From contig JANAVB010010791.1 in assembly GCA_029216955.1 (NCBI GenBank), positions 3,598,274-3,662,273 of the forward strand: DNA of 64,000 bases. Reading direction: 5' to 3'. The notes under the pieces are model-generated. The model worked only from the letters and a program-made list of their open reading frames with translations. It was not told the DNA's origin and made no database searches. Positions 44,001 to 55,800 of the stretch are shown here, in pieces. The position numbers and the translations under genes were made by a program. The first letter of the stretch is position 1; every line of letters starts with the position of its first letter. Source of the stretch: Iris pallida (taxonomy: Eukaryota > Streptophyta > Magnoliopsida > Asparagales > Iridaceae).

Positions 44001-45435
44001 CCAAGTTTGACTTTGACCGAGTTTGACCTGGAAATCATGTAGTTTGTATTGTAGCTTTTATTTTCCTTGTATTGAACATGTCATAACCCATATTACTCTG
44101 TTTAGGACATTGTGACTCCGATGCAGACATCTGATATTACACTACTCTTTTCAGAGTATCAGGCGAGTACATTCTCTGATAGTTCTCTCATTTATTTGCC
44201 AAATACTGTACTTCAGTTCTAGTTAGTTGTATGTGATTCTCTGTTACAACACGTATGGATATTCTGGATTCATGTATGCGACACACATACCATATTGTCT
44301 GGCCTCTATTACTGGTATCATCATGTCTGGCTTCTATTACTGGAATCACCTACTGGAATCACCCTGGAATCACTTGCTGGTATCATCATGTTGGCTGGAC
44401 TCATCTCGATTTTTGTATCGTATTCTGGAATCACTTGTACTTACTGGAAGGGGAAATACTTGAGTAAGACATATAGACATACCCCAATCTGGAATCTTCC
44501 AACTGGAATCTACTGGAATCTACTGGAATGATAGCCATCTCACACCCGGCCAGGTGTGTGATATGCCGTATTAGCTACAGCCGTTTATATGTCGATCTCG
44601 GTATTTTAAAACACACTGTTAGAGTATAGGCTAGACTCACCCTGGAATCATTGATCACTATGACTGGAATCGTCTCGTACTGGATTCATCTTGTATTAGA
44701 TTCGTCTTATACTGGACTTACATTGGAGTTACACTTGTCTATATTACTGTCTGGATTCATATCATGTTACTCTAGTTCAGCTAGTTTCTATTTTACAGTC
44801 TTCATTGTCATGTTTCTCTTTTTGTTTAGCTACTTTACTTTCCTTGTACCTTATCTATTCTTTATTTCATTGCTCGTATGAACTGCCATGATTCATCAAT
44901 ATAACTGTCTATAACTGCTTTATAGTTCTCTGTCATTTACTTGGGATTTCTTGATGAGTTGTACTCGTTCCTGTCCTGACTGGACCTGTTGAAAATTTTA
45001 CAGATGATTGCCCTGAGGACACATACCCTACATATTATGGACCCGGAGATGGGATGGCTACCTTTGGCCCCGACACTCAGGAGTGATCAGGATTTAGTTT
45101 AGTAGACTAGCATCTGTTTTTCATGTCGAACTTTTGTATGGATTTGAGACTTGTGTAGTATTTGAGATTGTTGAGAGTTATTATTTTTATTTTAGTAGTT
45201 GTCTTTCTATTTCTTAGTTAATTCTTCTGTGATTATCTTATCGTGCTTAGATTGTGATTGAGTTACAATATCTTATACTTGTCCTCCGTTCGGAGTTGAG
45301 ATCTGACAAGTACATTATAATTATGTGAGTTGTTGGTTAGATAGTAACCTAGGACAGCGTTCTACCGTCGACACTGCGGCGTAGGCTAGGCGTTGTTACG
45401 TGCTCGTACCCTCACAGTGGGTGCGGGTCGTGACA
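41013..45435 (+). repeat. Solo LTR F (4,423 bp, Tekay-like)
   Basis: Starts TGTAACACCC, ends GGGTCGTGACA, and is flanked by TAAGC on both sides (41008-41012 and 45436-45440). No internal region is present, so this is a recombined solo LTR inserted in the CACTA element. The second half aligns with LTR D. It contains a GTGTC/GACAC-rich block (41790-42050), a TTGAC cluster (about 43965-44030) and an ACTGGAATC array (44330-44530). No credible gene; the many small open frames are chance. Confidence 0.92.
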
Positions 45436-45529
45436 TAAGCCTAAAAATGTCAAGAAAACCCCTATTGTTGACGGCTTTTGACGACCGTCAACTTATAAAC
45501 CGTCAAGAATGTCCATTTTTCTTGTAGTG

Positions 45530-45930
45530 AAGCTCTTTTACAGTCTCTTTACTATTTTTTTATAGCATTTCATGTATATTATTCTATAGCTTGTTTTATA
45601 TTTCCTTTCATGTTATGAACTGTGTGAGAGATATCTATTTGTTCCTATCCTGACTGGGCTGTTAAAAATATTACAGGTGATAAGGAATGCTGCGATACTT
45701 ACTATGGAGCAGGCCAAGCTGACACAGGTGACCTGGACCCTCAAAAGGATCCAGCAGTCACTGGGGACTTGCTATTAGTTTACTTTAGACTTATGTTATT
45801 ATCTAGTTTATTGAGACATTGAGATTGTACTGAGATAGTGTTTATGGTGTGGTTTACACCGAGACTTATTATTTATATTTGTCACTCTCTGTTGAGATTA
45901 TCTTATCTTCTATTCCATCTTAGATATTGG
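45530..45930 (+). repeat. LTR D, segment 2
   Basis: Continues LTR D after the CACTA element. It aligns with LTR F around 44800-45120, including a shared GTTCCT-TCCTGACTGG segment and a TTACAG followed by GATGA/GATAA. Ends at ATTGG, the target of element C. Confidence 0.8.
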
Positions 45931-46775
45931 TGTTTGCAAAAACAAAAGTTGATCTTTATTTCACAAACTTTGTAAGAAGATTACAAGAATTCTGGGAAAG
46001 TACAACTATAGGAATCCGATCTGAATGACGATCGCTTTATCCCTTGGACGATGTGAACTTTGAAGACGATAGCCTCTGAAGAATGCAGCAGCACTTTGAC
46101 AAGAACTCATGATCTCTGGTGATGACTTGAATGATCTCTGATCTGATCTGGGATGATCTGGGCCTGATAATGAAGAATTGAAACTCTATTTATAGAGTTC
46201 TGGAAATAACTAATTTTTAGTTATTCTGAATTGCGCAGGATTGATTGCACAGACATTGGACTGCGCAAGCAGCAAACTGCGCAGGCAATTACTCGATCGT
46301 GGACCACCTGTATGTGATGCATGGTATTATTTGATTGAAATACACTTGGTCATGTACAGACGGTTGCCACATGGTGAGTAATTGATGGCATGTAGGCCAC
46401 ATGTAAATTGTCAGTTGTCTTGATGGAGTGCGCCACATGAACTGTGCTGGCTTCAGACTGTGCTAGATTAAATTGCGCTGTAGAGAGTCTGGCATATTGG
46501 GCTTTGATTGGGCTGTACAGCTGTCCTCGAGCGCTGTGCTGCACAAGAAACGAATAGTTTCCTCGTTCTTCGAGCTGTCAGCTATTAGAAGATCTGATTC
46601 TCTGTCAGATAATGATGACGAGGCCACGTCAGCTAGCGCACTTGGATGAGTGCGCAGTTCAGCCTGCACAGTTGAGATATTGCACAATCTATCTCCTGCG
46701 CAGTTCATTTGAAGGGTGCACAATTTGATTTTTCTTGCTTTTTTGATGGATGCAACTTGATCTTTAGGACCTACA
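45931..46775 (-). repeat. Element C 3' LTR (845 bp)
   Basis: TGTTTGCAAA at 45931, CCTACA at 46775. TATA box (minus) at 46194-46187. Several TGCGCA motifs (about 46230-46280 and 46640-46705), the keyword of this element. Confidence 0.95.
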
Positions 46776-46833
46776 AGACCCCCTTCAAAGTTTTCGAAGT
46801 TTGAAAATATTCAAAGCTTCGAAATACTTTGAA
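46776..46833 (-). promoter_or_regulatory. Polypurine tract and hairpin of element C
   Basis: On the minus strand CTTTGAAGGGGGTCT directly precedes the 3' LTR, identical to the tract in A. The hairpin arms are 46784-46799 and 46817-46833 (16 pairs, one bulged A). The loop can itself fold. Confidence 0.75.
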
Positions 46834-46941
46834 TTTTGATTTTAAAATCAAGTTGCGCAAGTAATGCCCTGTCTGCACAATTGGAGGAATTAGTTCCTAT
46901 TTCTTCGGCGCAATCTGAGGCGTCTGTTACTTTCAAGAAAC

Positions 46942-46949
46942 TATAAATA
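46942..46949 (+). promoter_or_regulatory. TATA box of element C antisense PMD-like gene
   Basis: TATAAATA in AACTATAAATAGTTTTC, 113 bp before the ATG at 47055; the leader is C/T-rich. Confidence 0.8.
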
Positions 46950-47054
46950 GTTTTCATTCTTCTTTCTGTCATTCTTTACTTGTTTCCAAACGTTCGAGAG
47001 AGAAAAAGCTCCTGTGCCATTTTCGACTCTTCTTTTTCTTCTCCTTCGACATCA

Positions 47055-50000
47055 ATGGCTCCGAAACGCTCCGCCGCCGAGAAGGGCAAAGCCCCCGCTG
47101 AGTCTTCGACTCGGGCTGCGCCTCGCATTTCTCGTCACGAAGTCGGTCACCCTGCGCTGACATTGTCGAACCTTCGAACCTTTATCTTTTTAGAGATTTG
47201 GTTGTATTGCGCCGCCCTGTTTAGGGTTTTGGTTGCATAAACTCAATAGTTTTTATTTTTATGAAAACTATTTTCTTGCGCAATCGGTGAAAAGCACTGG
47301 CAAATGTTCAGCACAATCTGCCGATTTGCGCAAGTCCGTCCAACGCAAACTGATGCTTTGCGCAAGTTGTTCAGCGCAATCTGATGACTTGTGCAAATGG
47401 ATGAGTTAGCGTAGCTGGATACTTTGCGCGTGTAGGCTACATTAGCACAATTTGATGCTATGCATATAACGTAATCTAACTCTTACGCAATTTGCTGATT
47501 TTTGAACAGACTCACTGAATTCTGTCTTTTTGTTTGATGCAGTCAATCTCAGGGAAGACCCAGAATATGAGATCTTTACAGGGACTCTGGCTGAACCGAA
47601 ATTTAAGGAGGATCTGTCCCATGTGATATTTCCTCAGTATGCCCTGCCATCTTCTCGACAGGCCATTCTAACAGCACAGGATAATGAGACATTGCTAAGT
47701 CTGATGAACGGGCAGCCTTTGCAAACTGCTGATGCCGTTACTCATAAGAAGCCTCTATTTCTATTTGGTGAGGATCTTGATAAGAGTTCTCAGCCAAGGC
47801 CTCGAGTTGAACAAAGACTCTTTCAGAGAGGCGAGAAAAGGATACTGTTACCAGACATTTGCAGGTGCCTCCCCCTATCTCGCTATGCTCATGCGAGTTA
47901 TCCCAGGAGGATGGACTAGGATATTACTCCTCTCCAGCAAGCCAGAACAGGAAATATTTGTGTGAAGAAAGGACCGAATAACAAGGATATGTTCTATAGC
48001 TCCTCTGAGCATCACAGTTCCTTGCTCAGAGTATTGAAGCCCGGCTGCATTCCACCGGAGAACTCCTCCCTGCTACTGCCATTTAGAACGCCGATCTTTG
48101 CGAATGAATTTGCGAAGGTTGAGGGAAGATATCCGGATCAGGACATCCGATTGACAGGTTTGGTGAACCCAGATAACAAAAGATGGAACTGCATAGCTAA
48201 TTGGATATTGGTTCAGTTCGAAGAGAAGATCAAAGAGATTGAGCTGTACCAGGCGGTATACTCTACCGTATACGGATTCCACCCCAACCCTCATCTGTTT
48301 CTCGCATTAGCGGAGAGGTACAACTTTAGAACAGGGACTTTCATGATGCCCTGTGGAGAGATTGGACTGGCTCTTCATGGGATGAAGTATATCTCGAGCT
48401 TGCCAATGGGGGAATTCCCCTATGGAGAATTTGTTCCAACTAATGACGAGTTGGACCGACTTCATCGGGAGAATGCTGATATGGTGGCCGTTTTTGAAGA
48501 ACTGTTGTGCCACTATAAGATTTGCTCCATGTATTACAAGAGTGGTTCCTCTGGCACTTGCTACTCGTCAAAGTGGTTGCCCTATCTCTTCCTAAACCAC
48601 ATCATGGAGAAGAAGACTAAGGAGCACGATACGTGCAACCCTACCTTCTTCAAACCACTCAGCCATAGTGAGGTGATAGGATTGATGGAGGAAAACAAGT
48701 AAATGGACATCAAGGTTGATGATGAACTTCAATATCTTCCTTTCAAGACAGGAGATATTATTGAAAGTTTCATAAGAATGGGCTATAGGCCCATGTCAAA
48801 GGAAGCCCAGCTGGCGGGTTTCCTCACCTACTGGCTCCGACGATTCGTCATCCCTGGAGCGAGTGCCGTAGATCGCTTCCATCGCGGCGTGCTCTTTGCT
48901 GTCGTCCGTTTAGTCTTTGGCTATCGGATGGATCTGCTATCGGCGATGACCTGCCGAGTGAACGCTGGTCTCCGCCTGTTTGTAGATTCAATGCTCAAAG
49001 GAAAAGGCGAGAAAGGGAACTTCCCTCGGCTGGAGCTTTCCTACACTTATTTGTTTGGATGGTTGCTTCTGCACTATCCTTCATTGATGAACCCCGATAT
49101 GGGGACGGTCAGCGGAAGCTTCTTGCGGAGATTCTCCAAGAGTAAATGGATATACACCAGTCTAAGAGATTGCAGACGTGCTTTGAATCTCGGAAAGGGG
49201 TAGAATTTCTACTGTGTTCCCCCTCCAACTGGCTATGAACATATGTCTGCAAATCTGGTTGATCTTGGGAGGCAGCCTTTGGGTCGTGAAGTATTTGATT
49301 GGCTGAAGACAATTAGGCCGTCACACCTGGTTTATAGATTTGAAGATGAATGTTATTTGGAACCCTATCTTCCCAGCCGCTTTGCCCGTCAATTCGGCTA
49401 CGACCAATTCCACGTGGGTAATGCCATAACGTACCTGCAAGGAAAAGGCTATCTGATTGATGGAGCCCAGGCATGGGCTTATTATAATGCTCGAGATACC
49501 AGAACAATATTCTCAATGCCGACAAAGAGCGACCATGGCCCACGGATGCTGTACACATATTCAATCTTCTACACATCGGCGAATACCTTTGCCAAGAACT
49601 TTAGTCTCGCCGACAGCTTCACGACAGCGACCAGATTGAAGAAAGGAGCAACTGTTGTGTTGGCTCCTGGCAACGAGGAAGAGCGTGAACCGGCCGATGC
49701 ACCGTTGGAAGCTTCAAGGGAAGCCAACTTCCCGGAAGAAGTCAACGAACCATTGCACATCTCTTTGAAAGTTGTCAAATCTCCAGCCAAGGAGAGGAAG
49801 AGGAGGATAGATGAACCTTCTTCTCCAGTTGCGAAGAAGAGGCTTGTCTTGGAACCTTCAGAAAGGTCACGACCCGATCACAATCTCGGCAGCAGGCCGA
49901 ATCAATTCAAAGAGAAGAGGCGGCGACCCCGACCTCTATCCAAAGACAAGACAATGTTATAGATGTAGAGAGTACAGAGAGACCTCTACATAGAAAGAAA

Positions 50001-51747
50001 ATAGTCTTCTGGAGAAAGAAGGTAGTCACTCCTCGACCTATGTCATCGGTCGTGGCTAGTGCTATTGCTGGAGTTATAATGTCATCTCCTACATCCGCCC
50101 CTGAACCTGAAGCTTTCAGCCCAGAAAGGAGGGATGAGGCTGTAGAGACCATGGAGGAAGCCGTAGAAAAAGAGGATGAAGTGGTGCGATCTTCTACACT
50201 TGCAGTGGAGATGACCCAGCTTTTGGCTACACCAAGAACACTTCGTGATGAAGAGGATCGATTAATGATCGATGCTCTGAACGACTGTGACTTCGACCTC
50301 CAGGATAATGTTGATCCGGCCGCTGTAACTGACAGTGAAGAAGCACCAGAAGACAGTATGAGTAATGAAAACACATCAACAGAAGCTGTTGATGATACTT
50401 TAAATCCAGAAGAGGACGCTAATATCCATGTATCCTCGGAAGCTGTTGATGACACGCTAAATCCTGAAGAGGATGTTGAGGTGCATGTGTCTCCAGAAAA
50501 GAATACAGGTGAAGAAGTAGCACCTGAGGAAACTACTACTGCTGATCCCAAAGGTATTAAATGATATTATCAACCTTCTTTTTATAGATTAAATAGCTGA
50601 CATCTACATTTTTATTCATGTAGAACTTGAATCTTTCCCAGTTCCTCCCACATGCACTGATATAGTGCCAAAAACGGCGATAGCTAGTGGTAGCCAACAT
50701 TTTTTGGGCGGCTCTGAGGCAGGTATTAGCCAGGTAGTAATGTCTGAGGCTACTTCTGCTAGGTTGGAACCTGTGCCAACAGATGACAGACTTGTCCCCG
50801 GACTTAGCAATGGTAAGATTGCCCTCACTTTTGATCCTTGTTGATAGTTGCTAATGACAGTCAACTGATTGTGTTTGTTAAATTTTGCAGAGGAACACTT
50901 GGAAGGGGCTACTAGTTCTACCATGGCTCCATTATCTAGAGAGACCTCCACCCATATACAAGAAGCTGAACGTCCATCTGCACAGGCGTCTGCTGCTGCT
51001 TCGACGTCTATGGGAGTAACTGCTACTCCTGGTGCCATTGTCACCAACAGATTCATCATCGGTTCCTTTACCAATCTTTTCTTTAGTTCTCTAGGACCCT
51101 TAGTAGAGAGGATAATGGGGAGAGAAGACATTGGTTTCACAACTGTTAGGGGTCCAACCTTCTATCTGATAGCTGCCATCCGGAATCAAGGTGATAAAGT
51201 GCAAGCTGCTTACCTTGAGCACATCTTGGATGAGCTAGAGGAGTCGGTTAAGATCTACAAAGATCTGAATCGGGGGGAGGTGGAGCCTTTGGTACAGGCC
51301 AAGTTTGAGAGGATGTCACAGGAGGTTGTAGTTGCGAAAGTTGATCTCCAAGTTCTCTTGGACACTTTTTCTACTAAGTCTGCTGAGTATAATTCCCAAG
51401 TGGAAACAATAGCATCTGTTGCTGAGGAGAAGGAGAGGAAAGTTGTTGAGCTGTAAGCAGAATCTGCCCGTCTTCAGGAAGAGTTAAGACTTATTCAGCT
51501 TGCTCTGGAAGATGAGGTCACACAACATCAGGCTACAGTTCAACAACTAGACGCTCTGACCCAGGAAAGAGATGAGTATGTCACAACTCATCAAGCTAAA
51601 ATCTCTCGCAGACTAGTAATCATGCCATCTTTCGACGATAAGTCTGGGATGGAGGAAGCTAGGAGGCGAGTGATGGACTCTCGTGAGGAGAGACTACAAA
51701 CTTTAAAGCAGCAGATGACTAGCTTAATGACCCCGCCAGCAGAATGA
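47055..51747 (+). pseudogene. Element C antisense gene: PMD-like protein with coiled-coil tail
   Basis: Plus strand. Exon 1 from 47055 (Met-Ala-Pro-Lys-Arg-Ser, then Glu-Lys-Gly-Lys). Main exon from 47543 (acceptor GATGCAG). PMD-like core 48240-49420: FMMPCGEIGLALHGM near 48340, LAGFLTYWLRRFVIPG near 48810, LVFGYRMDLLSAMTC near 48910, YLPSRFARQFGYDQF near 49370. Then a Lys/Arg-rich basic patch (49790-49950), an acidic region with a duplicated AVDDTLNPEED unit (50380-50500), likely introns 50554-50623 and 50813-50890, and a coiled coil to 51747. In-frame stops at 47917, 48700, 49201 and 51454; a frameshift near 49950. Nuclear, DNA-associated action is only inferred from the basic patch and PMD relatives. 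Confidence 0.78.
47255..47542 (+). other. Intron 1 region of element C antisense gene, rich in TGCGCAA
   Basis: Ends at acceptor GATGCAG (47542); the donor is unclear (a GT near 47146 is possible). TTGCGCAA/GCGCAAT variants recur about every 25-30 bp from 47274 to 47480, the same keyword as in C's LTR and ORF1. Confidence 0.55.
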
Positions 51748-52049
51748 GAAAGACTTTTTGTATCTTCAATTTTTTTTTGCATGTAATTTTGTAATGTCTT
51801 TCAATTTTGATCAATAAAAAGACATTTTCTTCGTGGATCTATTATTTATTGCATATCTTATTCAGATATAAATAATAGCGATAGAAAATATATTCAGAGG
51901 TGTAAGACATGATATATTTCTTGATTTTTAGAAAATAATTATATTCAATTATATCTGCTCAGAGGTAATTTGGACATGGCAGAATATAATTTATTGAATA
52001 TCATTATTTCAGTAGACAACTTAATCAAGGATGACAAGTTGCTGATATG

Positions 52050-52400
52050 AACGAAATGGATGAATCGTCAAAATGTGTGAGCGAAATGAATCGTCAGGAT
52101 GAACGGATGGACCGTCAAATGAATGTAATGAACGGATGAACTGTCAGATAAATGAAATGAACGGGCGAACCGTCAAATGAATGTAATGAACGGGCGAACC
52201 GTCAGATGATTGTGAATGAACGGGTGAACCGTCGGATGACTGTAATGAACGGGTAAACCGTCGGATGAATGTAATAAACGGGCGAACCGTCAGATAGATG
52301 TAATGAACGGTCGAACCGTCGGGTGAATATAATGAACGGGCAAACCGTCGGATGAATATAATGAACGGATAAACCGTCGGATGAATGTGTCGCTTCATTA
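52050..52400 (+). repeat. Tandem array of ~30 bp units in element C spacer
   Basis: About 11-12 imperfect units with the pattern GAACGG.CGAACCGTC then GATGAATGTAAT. The array ends about 20 bp before a TATA box (52418). 51750-52050 before it holds an AATAAAA signal near 51813 and AGAGGTAATTTGGACATGG, related to the A/B spacer repeats. Confidence 0.85.
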
Positions 52401-52417
52401 TCTCATAAATTTCTGTC

Positions 52418-52425
52418 TATAAATA
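52418..52425 (+). promoter_or_regulatory. TATA box of small antisense ORF in element C
   Basis: TATAAATA in GTCTATAAATAGAACAG, 55 bp upstream of the ATG at 52473 and directly downstream of the ~30 bp repeat array. Confidence 0.7.
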
Positions 52426-52472
52426 GAACAGAAAGTCAGATGGAATAATCATTTTTACTTTTCAACATAAAG

Positions 52473-52796
52473 ATGTCGTCTGGAGATGCATCCAAGAAGG
52501 CTGAAATTGCTCCGAAGGTTGAAGCGGTTACTGAAGAACGTCCAGTCGAGCCGACCCAGCCAAAGCAGACAAAGGCAGGCGAAGGTTCGTCTGTACCCAA
52601 GCCGCCAAAGGACATCTTGGACTTCCTTCTTGAACCAGGAACGACAGAGGAAGTGGAGGCCATGAGGATGGCTGCTTGCAAATTCCTGGTGGGTTCGAGC
52701 AAAGATGTTCTTTGCTCTTTTGTTGATTATGTTTTTGAGAAGGACGGTAGTGGTCCTCGTCCCAATTTTGAGAAGGATGATAGTGACCTTCCTTGA
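52473..52796 (+). CDS. Small intact antisense ORF in element C, 107 aa, unknown
   Basis: Plus strand, opposite to C's gag-pol. ATG in AAAGATGTCGTC; stop TGA at 52794-52796. No stop or shift interrupts it, unlike every other long ORF of C. The N-terminal half (Ser-Gly-Asp-Ala-Ser-Lys-Lys; Pro/Glu/Lys-rich) looks disordered. The second half contains DILDFLLEPGTTEEVEAM then a hydrophobic helix-like part (ACKFLVGSSKDVLCSFVDYVF). The end is acidic. No membrane segment or known motif. Its stop is 85 bp from the stop of C's pol, so the two genes converge. I do not recognise the family and see no equivalent in A or B. Confidence 0.6.
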   Translation: MSSGDASKKAEIAPKVEAVTEERPVEPTQPKQTKAGEGSSVPKPPKDILDFLLEPGTTEEVEAMRMAACKFLVGSSKDVLCSFVDYVFEKDGSGPRPNFEKDDSDLP

Positions 52797-52880
52797 TATT
52801 ATGTACTATCATTCATGATGAAATAGAATCAAATTTTATTTATGAAATTGTCTGATGATTACAAGCAGTATCTTTTACAT

Positions 52881-55800
52881 TTATACATAATACTTTTTTA
52901 GAAACTTGCCATTGATGGGCATCATTGCAACTCGACCGTCTAGCTCAGAAAGTTGATAGGCTCCATTTAAGAAGACTTTGCTCACAATGTAAGGCCCTTC
53001 CCACTTCACATCGAACTTGCCCTTGCTCATATGAGTCATAGTCATAGGACGTCTAACAGTTAAAACGAGCTCTCCTTTCTGAAAGGCTCTGACCTTAACT
53101 TTGCGATTGAAAGTCTTCGAGATGCGGGCTTGGTATAACTCAATATGTTGTTGAGCCAATAGCCGCTTCTCGTCGAGCGCTTCTAATTCTTGGAGTCGAA
53201 AAAGGTTGTTGTTCTCTGTAGTGAGTTCGTTGGCGATGGCAATCCTTAAAGATGGAATTTGAAGTTCCAGGGGTAGAACTGCTTCACAGTCGTACACCAG
53301 AGAGAAGGGTGTACAGCCTGTGGGGTTGCGGACCGTAGTACGGTATGCCCAAAGACATTCTCCAAGCTTTTCACTCCAGTTTTGTTTGTTAGTAGACACA
53401 AACTTTTTGAGGAGCTTGATGATAGTCTTGTTGAAAGCTTCAGCCAAGCCATTAGCAGCAGGATTGTAGGCTGTCGAAGCGACATTGTCAATCCGATGAT
53501 CGTCACAGAACCTTATGAACTTTTAGCTGATGAACTGAGGTCCATTGTCGTGGATGATTCATCGAGGTACACCAAATCTATAGATGACATGATGTTTGAC
53601 GAAGTTGATGATACTGCTGGTCTTGACTTCAGCCAAGGGTATAGCTTCAGCCCATTTGGAGAAGTAGTCGGTTATCGCCAGTATGAACCGATGTCCTCTA
53701 GAAAAAGGAGGATTGATGGGACCTATAACGTCCATGCCCCAAGCTTCAAAAGGCCAGGAAGCAGCAGTCGGATGAAGGAATTCCGACGGTTGATGAATAA
53801 AATCTGCATGGATTTGACAAGCTCGACATTTCCTTGTATATTCGATGGCATCAGATACCATAGAGGGCCAGTAGTAACCCATACGTCGGATACGATCCTG
53901 TAGCTTAGGACCAGGTTGATGTGCTCCGTAGACACTGTCGTGAGCTTCACGCAATAATTGCTTCGCTTCATCACCAGCAAGACAGTGCAAGAGTAGGCCG
54001 TCATAAGTCCGCCGGTAAAGAGTTTTGGTGGTCTGATTGTAGTAGAATCACAGAGACCGCCGACGAATACTCGTAGCTTCCTTAGGATCTTCTGGGAGTA
54101 TGTCATGAACTACGAAGTCGATGAAAGGAGTTCTCCAATCTTCACCGATAATATTGACTTCAGTAAAATTACTGAACTCAATATTATGATTGTTTTCGAT
54201 ACAGAACAATTCCCGATTAGAGATAACCACCACCTGCTGTCTTTTGATAGGGATGGCTAAGACTGCTGCAAGATTGGCCAAAGCATCGGCTTCGATATTG
54301 TAAGCTCGTCGGACATATTCGATGAAGAAAGCTTTGAATGATGTAGCCATGCTGATTGCCGCTTCAAAGTAAGGCACTAGATCTTGATGGCGAACTTTAT
54401 AAGTTCCTCTAACTTGGTTAACAACCAGCTTGGAGTCACTATAAACTTTAAGATATTCAATGTCTAGTTGTTTAGCTAACTGAAGACCAATAAGTAGAGC
54501 ATTGTATTCTGCTACGTTGTTGGAGCAAGGTTCGTCTAAGGAATAGGATCTTTGAATAGTTGAACCGTCTGGAGAAATAAGTACAACTCTAACTCCTGCG
54601 ACAATGGCACTATTAGGTCCAATCCTGGATGCACCATCAAAGAACAGACGCCAAGTAGGAAATTCTTCGATATTTGATTCCAATGTCTCGTCTGAAATTT
54701 CATCATAAAGTTTGGATGTCTCTGGAACAGGATGAGCCGCTAAGAAGTCTGCCAGTGCTTGACCTTTGACAGACTTTTGAGGAACATATACCATGTCATA
54801 TTGGGCTAACAGAATGGCCCATGTAGCCAGCCGAGAATTGAGTGTGCTGGGTTTCTTCATCAGTACCCGAAGAGGATTAACTCGGGATATGACATGAATA
54901 GTTTGGACAATGATGTAATACCGAGTCTTTTGAACAGCAAACATAAGAGCAAGGCATTCTTTTTCGACCGGACTATAACGGTGTTCGGCACTAATCATAG
55001 TACGACTGAGATAATAGATGGCATGTTCATGGCCTTCTTTGTTCTTTTGTGCAAGTAAAGCACCCAATGAATGATCCATAGCACGGACGTACATTAAGAA
55101 TGGTATGCCTGAGATTGGTGGCACCAAGACTGGTGGGTTCATGAGATATCGCTTTATGTCGTCGAATGCTCGTTGACATTCTTCGATCCAAATAAAAGAT
55201 ACACCCTTCTTCATTAGTTGAGTAAATGGTCTGCAGCGTCCAGACAGATTCGAAATGAACCTCCTGATGTACGCAAGTTGACCTTGGAATCCTCGTAGCT
55301 CTTTTAGGTTGCGTGGAGGACGCATCTCTTGAATGGCTTTGATCTTCTCGGGATCCACGTGTATACCCTTAGAGGTAATGACGAAGCCAAGAAATTTGCC
55401 ACTAGAGACACCCAAGAATGACTTGGTGGGATTCATTTTGAGTTGATGTTGGCGCATGAGATTAAAGATAGTTCTCAAGTCTTGGATGTGATATTTCTTT
55501 AGACGACTTTTAACAGCAATATCATCAATGTAGCATTCGACAGTCTTGCGCAGATGATCTCGAAAGATGGTACTCATAGCTCTTTGGTAAGTTGCACTAG
55601 CATTCTTGAGACCAAATGGCATTACGGTATAGCAGTAGACTCCACGATGAGTGCGAAAAGAAGTATGTTTTTCATCTTCAGGATTCATCCGAATCTGATT
55701 GTATCCGGAGAATCCATCCATGAAAGATATTCGCTCGAACCCACAGGTGTCATCAATCATGACGTCCGTGATAGGAAGAGGAAATTCATCTTTTGGATAG

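Larger units (their letters stand above)
36306..45529. mobile_element. CACTA (En/Spm-type) DNA transposon with captured sequences
   Basis: Terminal inverted repeats CACTACAAGAA (36306) and TTCTTGTAGTG (ending 45529). Subterminal repeats of CCGTCAAGAA/TTCTTGACGG type in both orientations occupy 36325-36645, 40805-41005 and 45441-45515. Without the solo LTR inside, it is about 4.8 kb. I see no TNP2-like transposase, so it is probably non-autonomous. The interior holds pieces of unrelated genes in both orientations. It interrupts LTR D. The expected 3 bp target duplication is not evident (TCT on the left, AAG on the right). Confidence 0.85.

Noticed and set aside
41882..44881. Several 65-86 codon ORFs within LTR F
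   Set aside because: Hydrophobic, low-complexity, no shared frame with LTR D, and inside a solo LTR.
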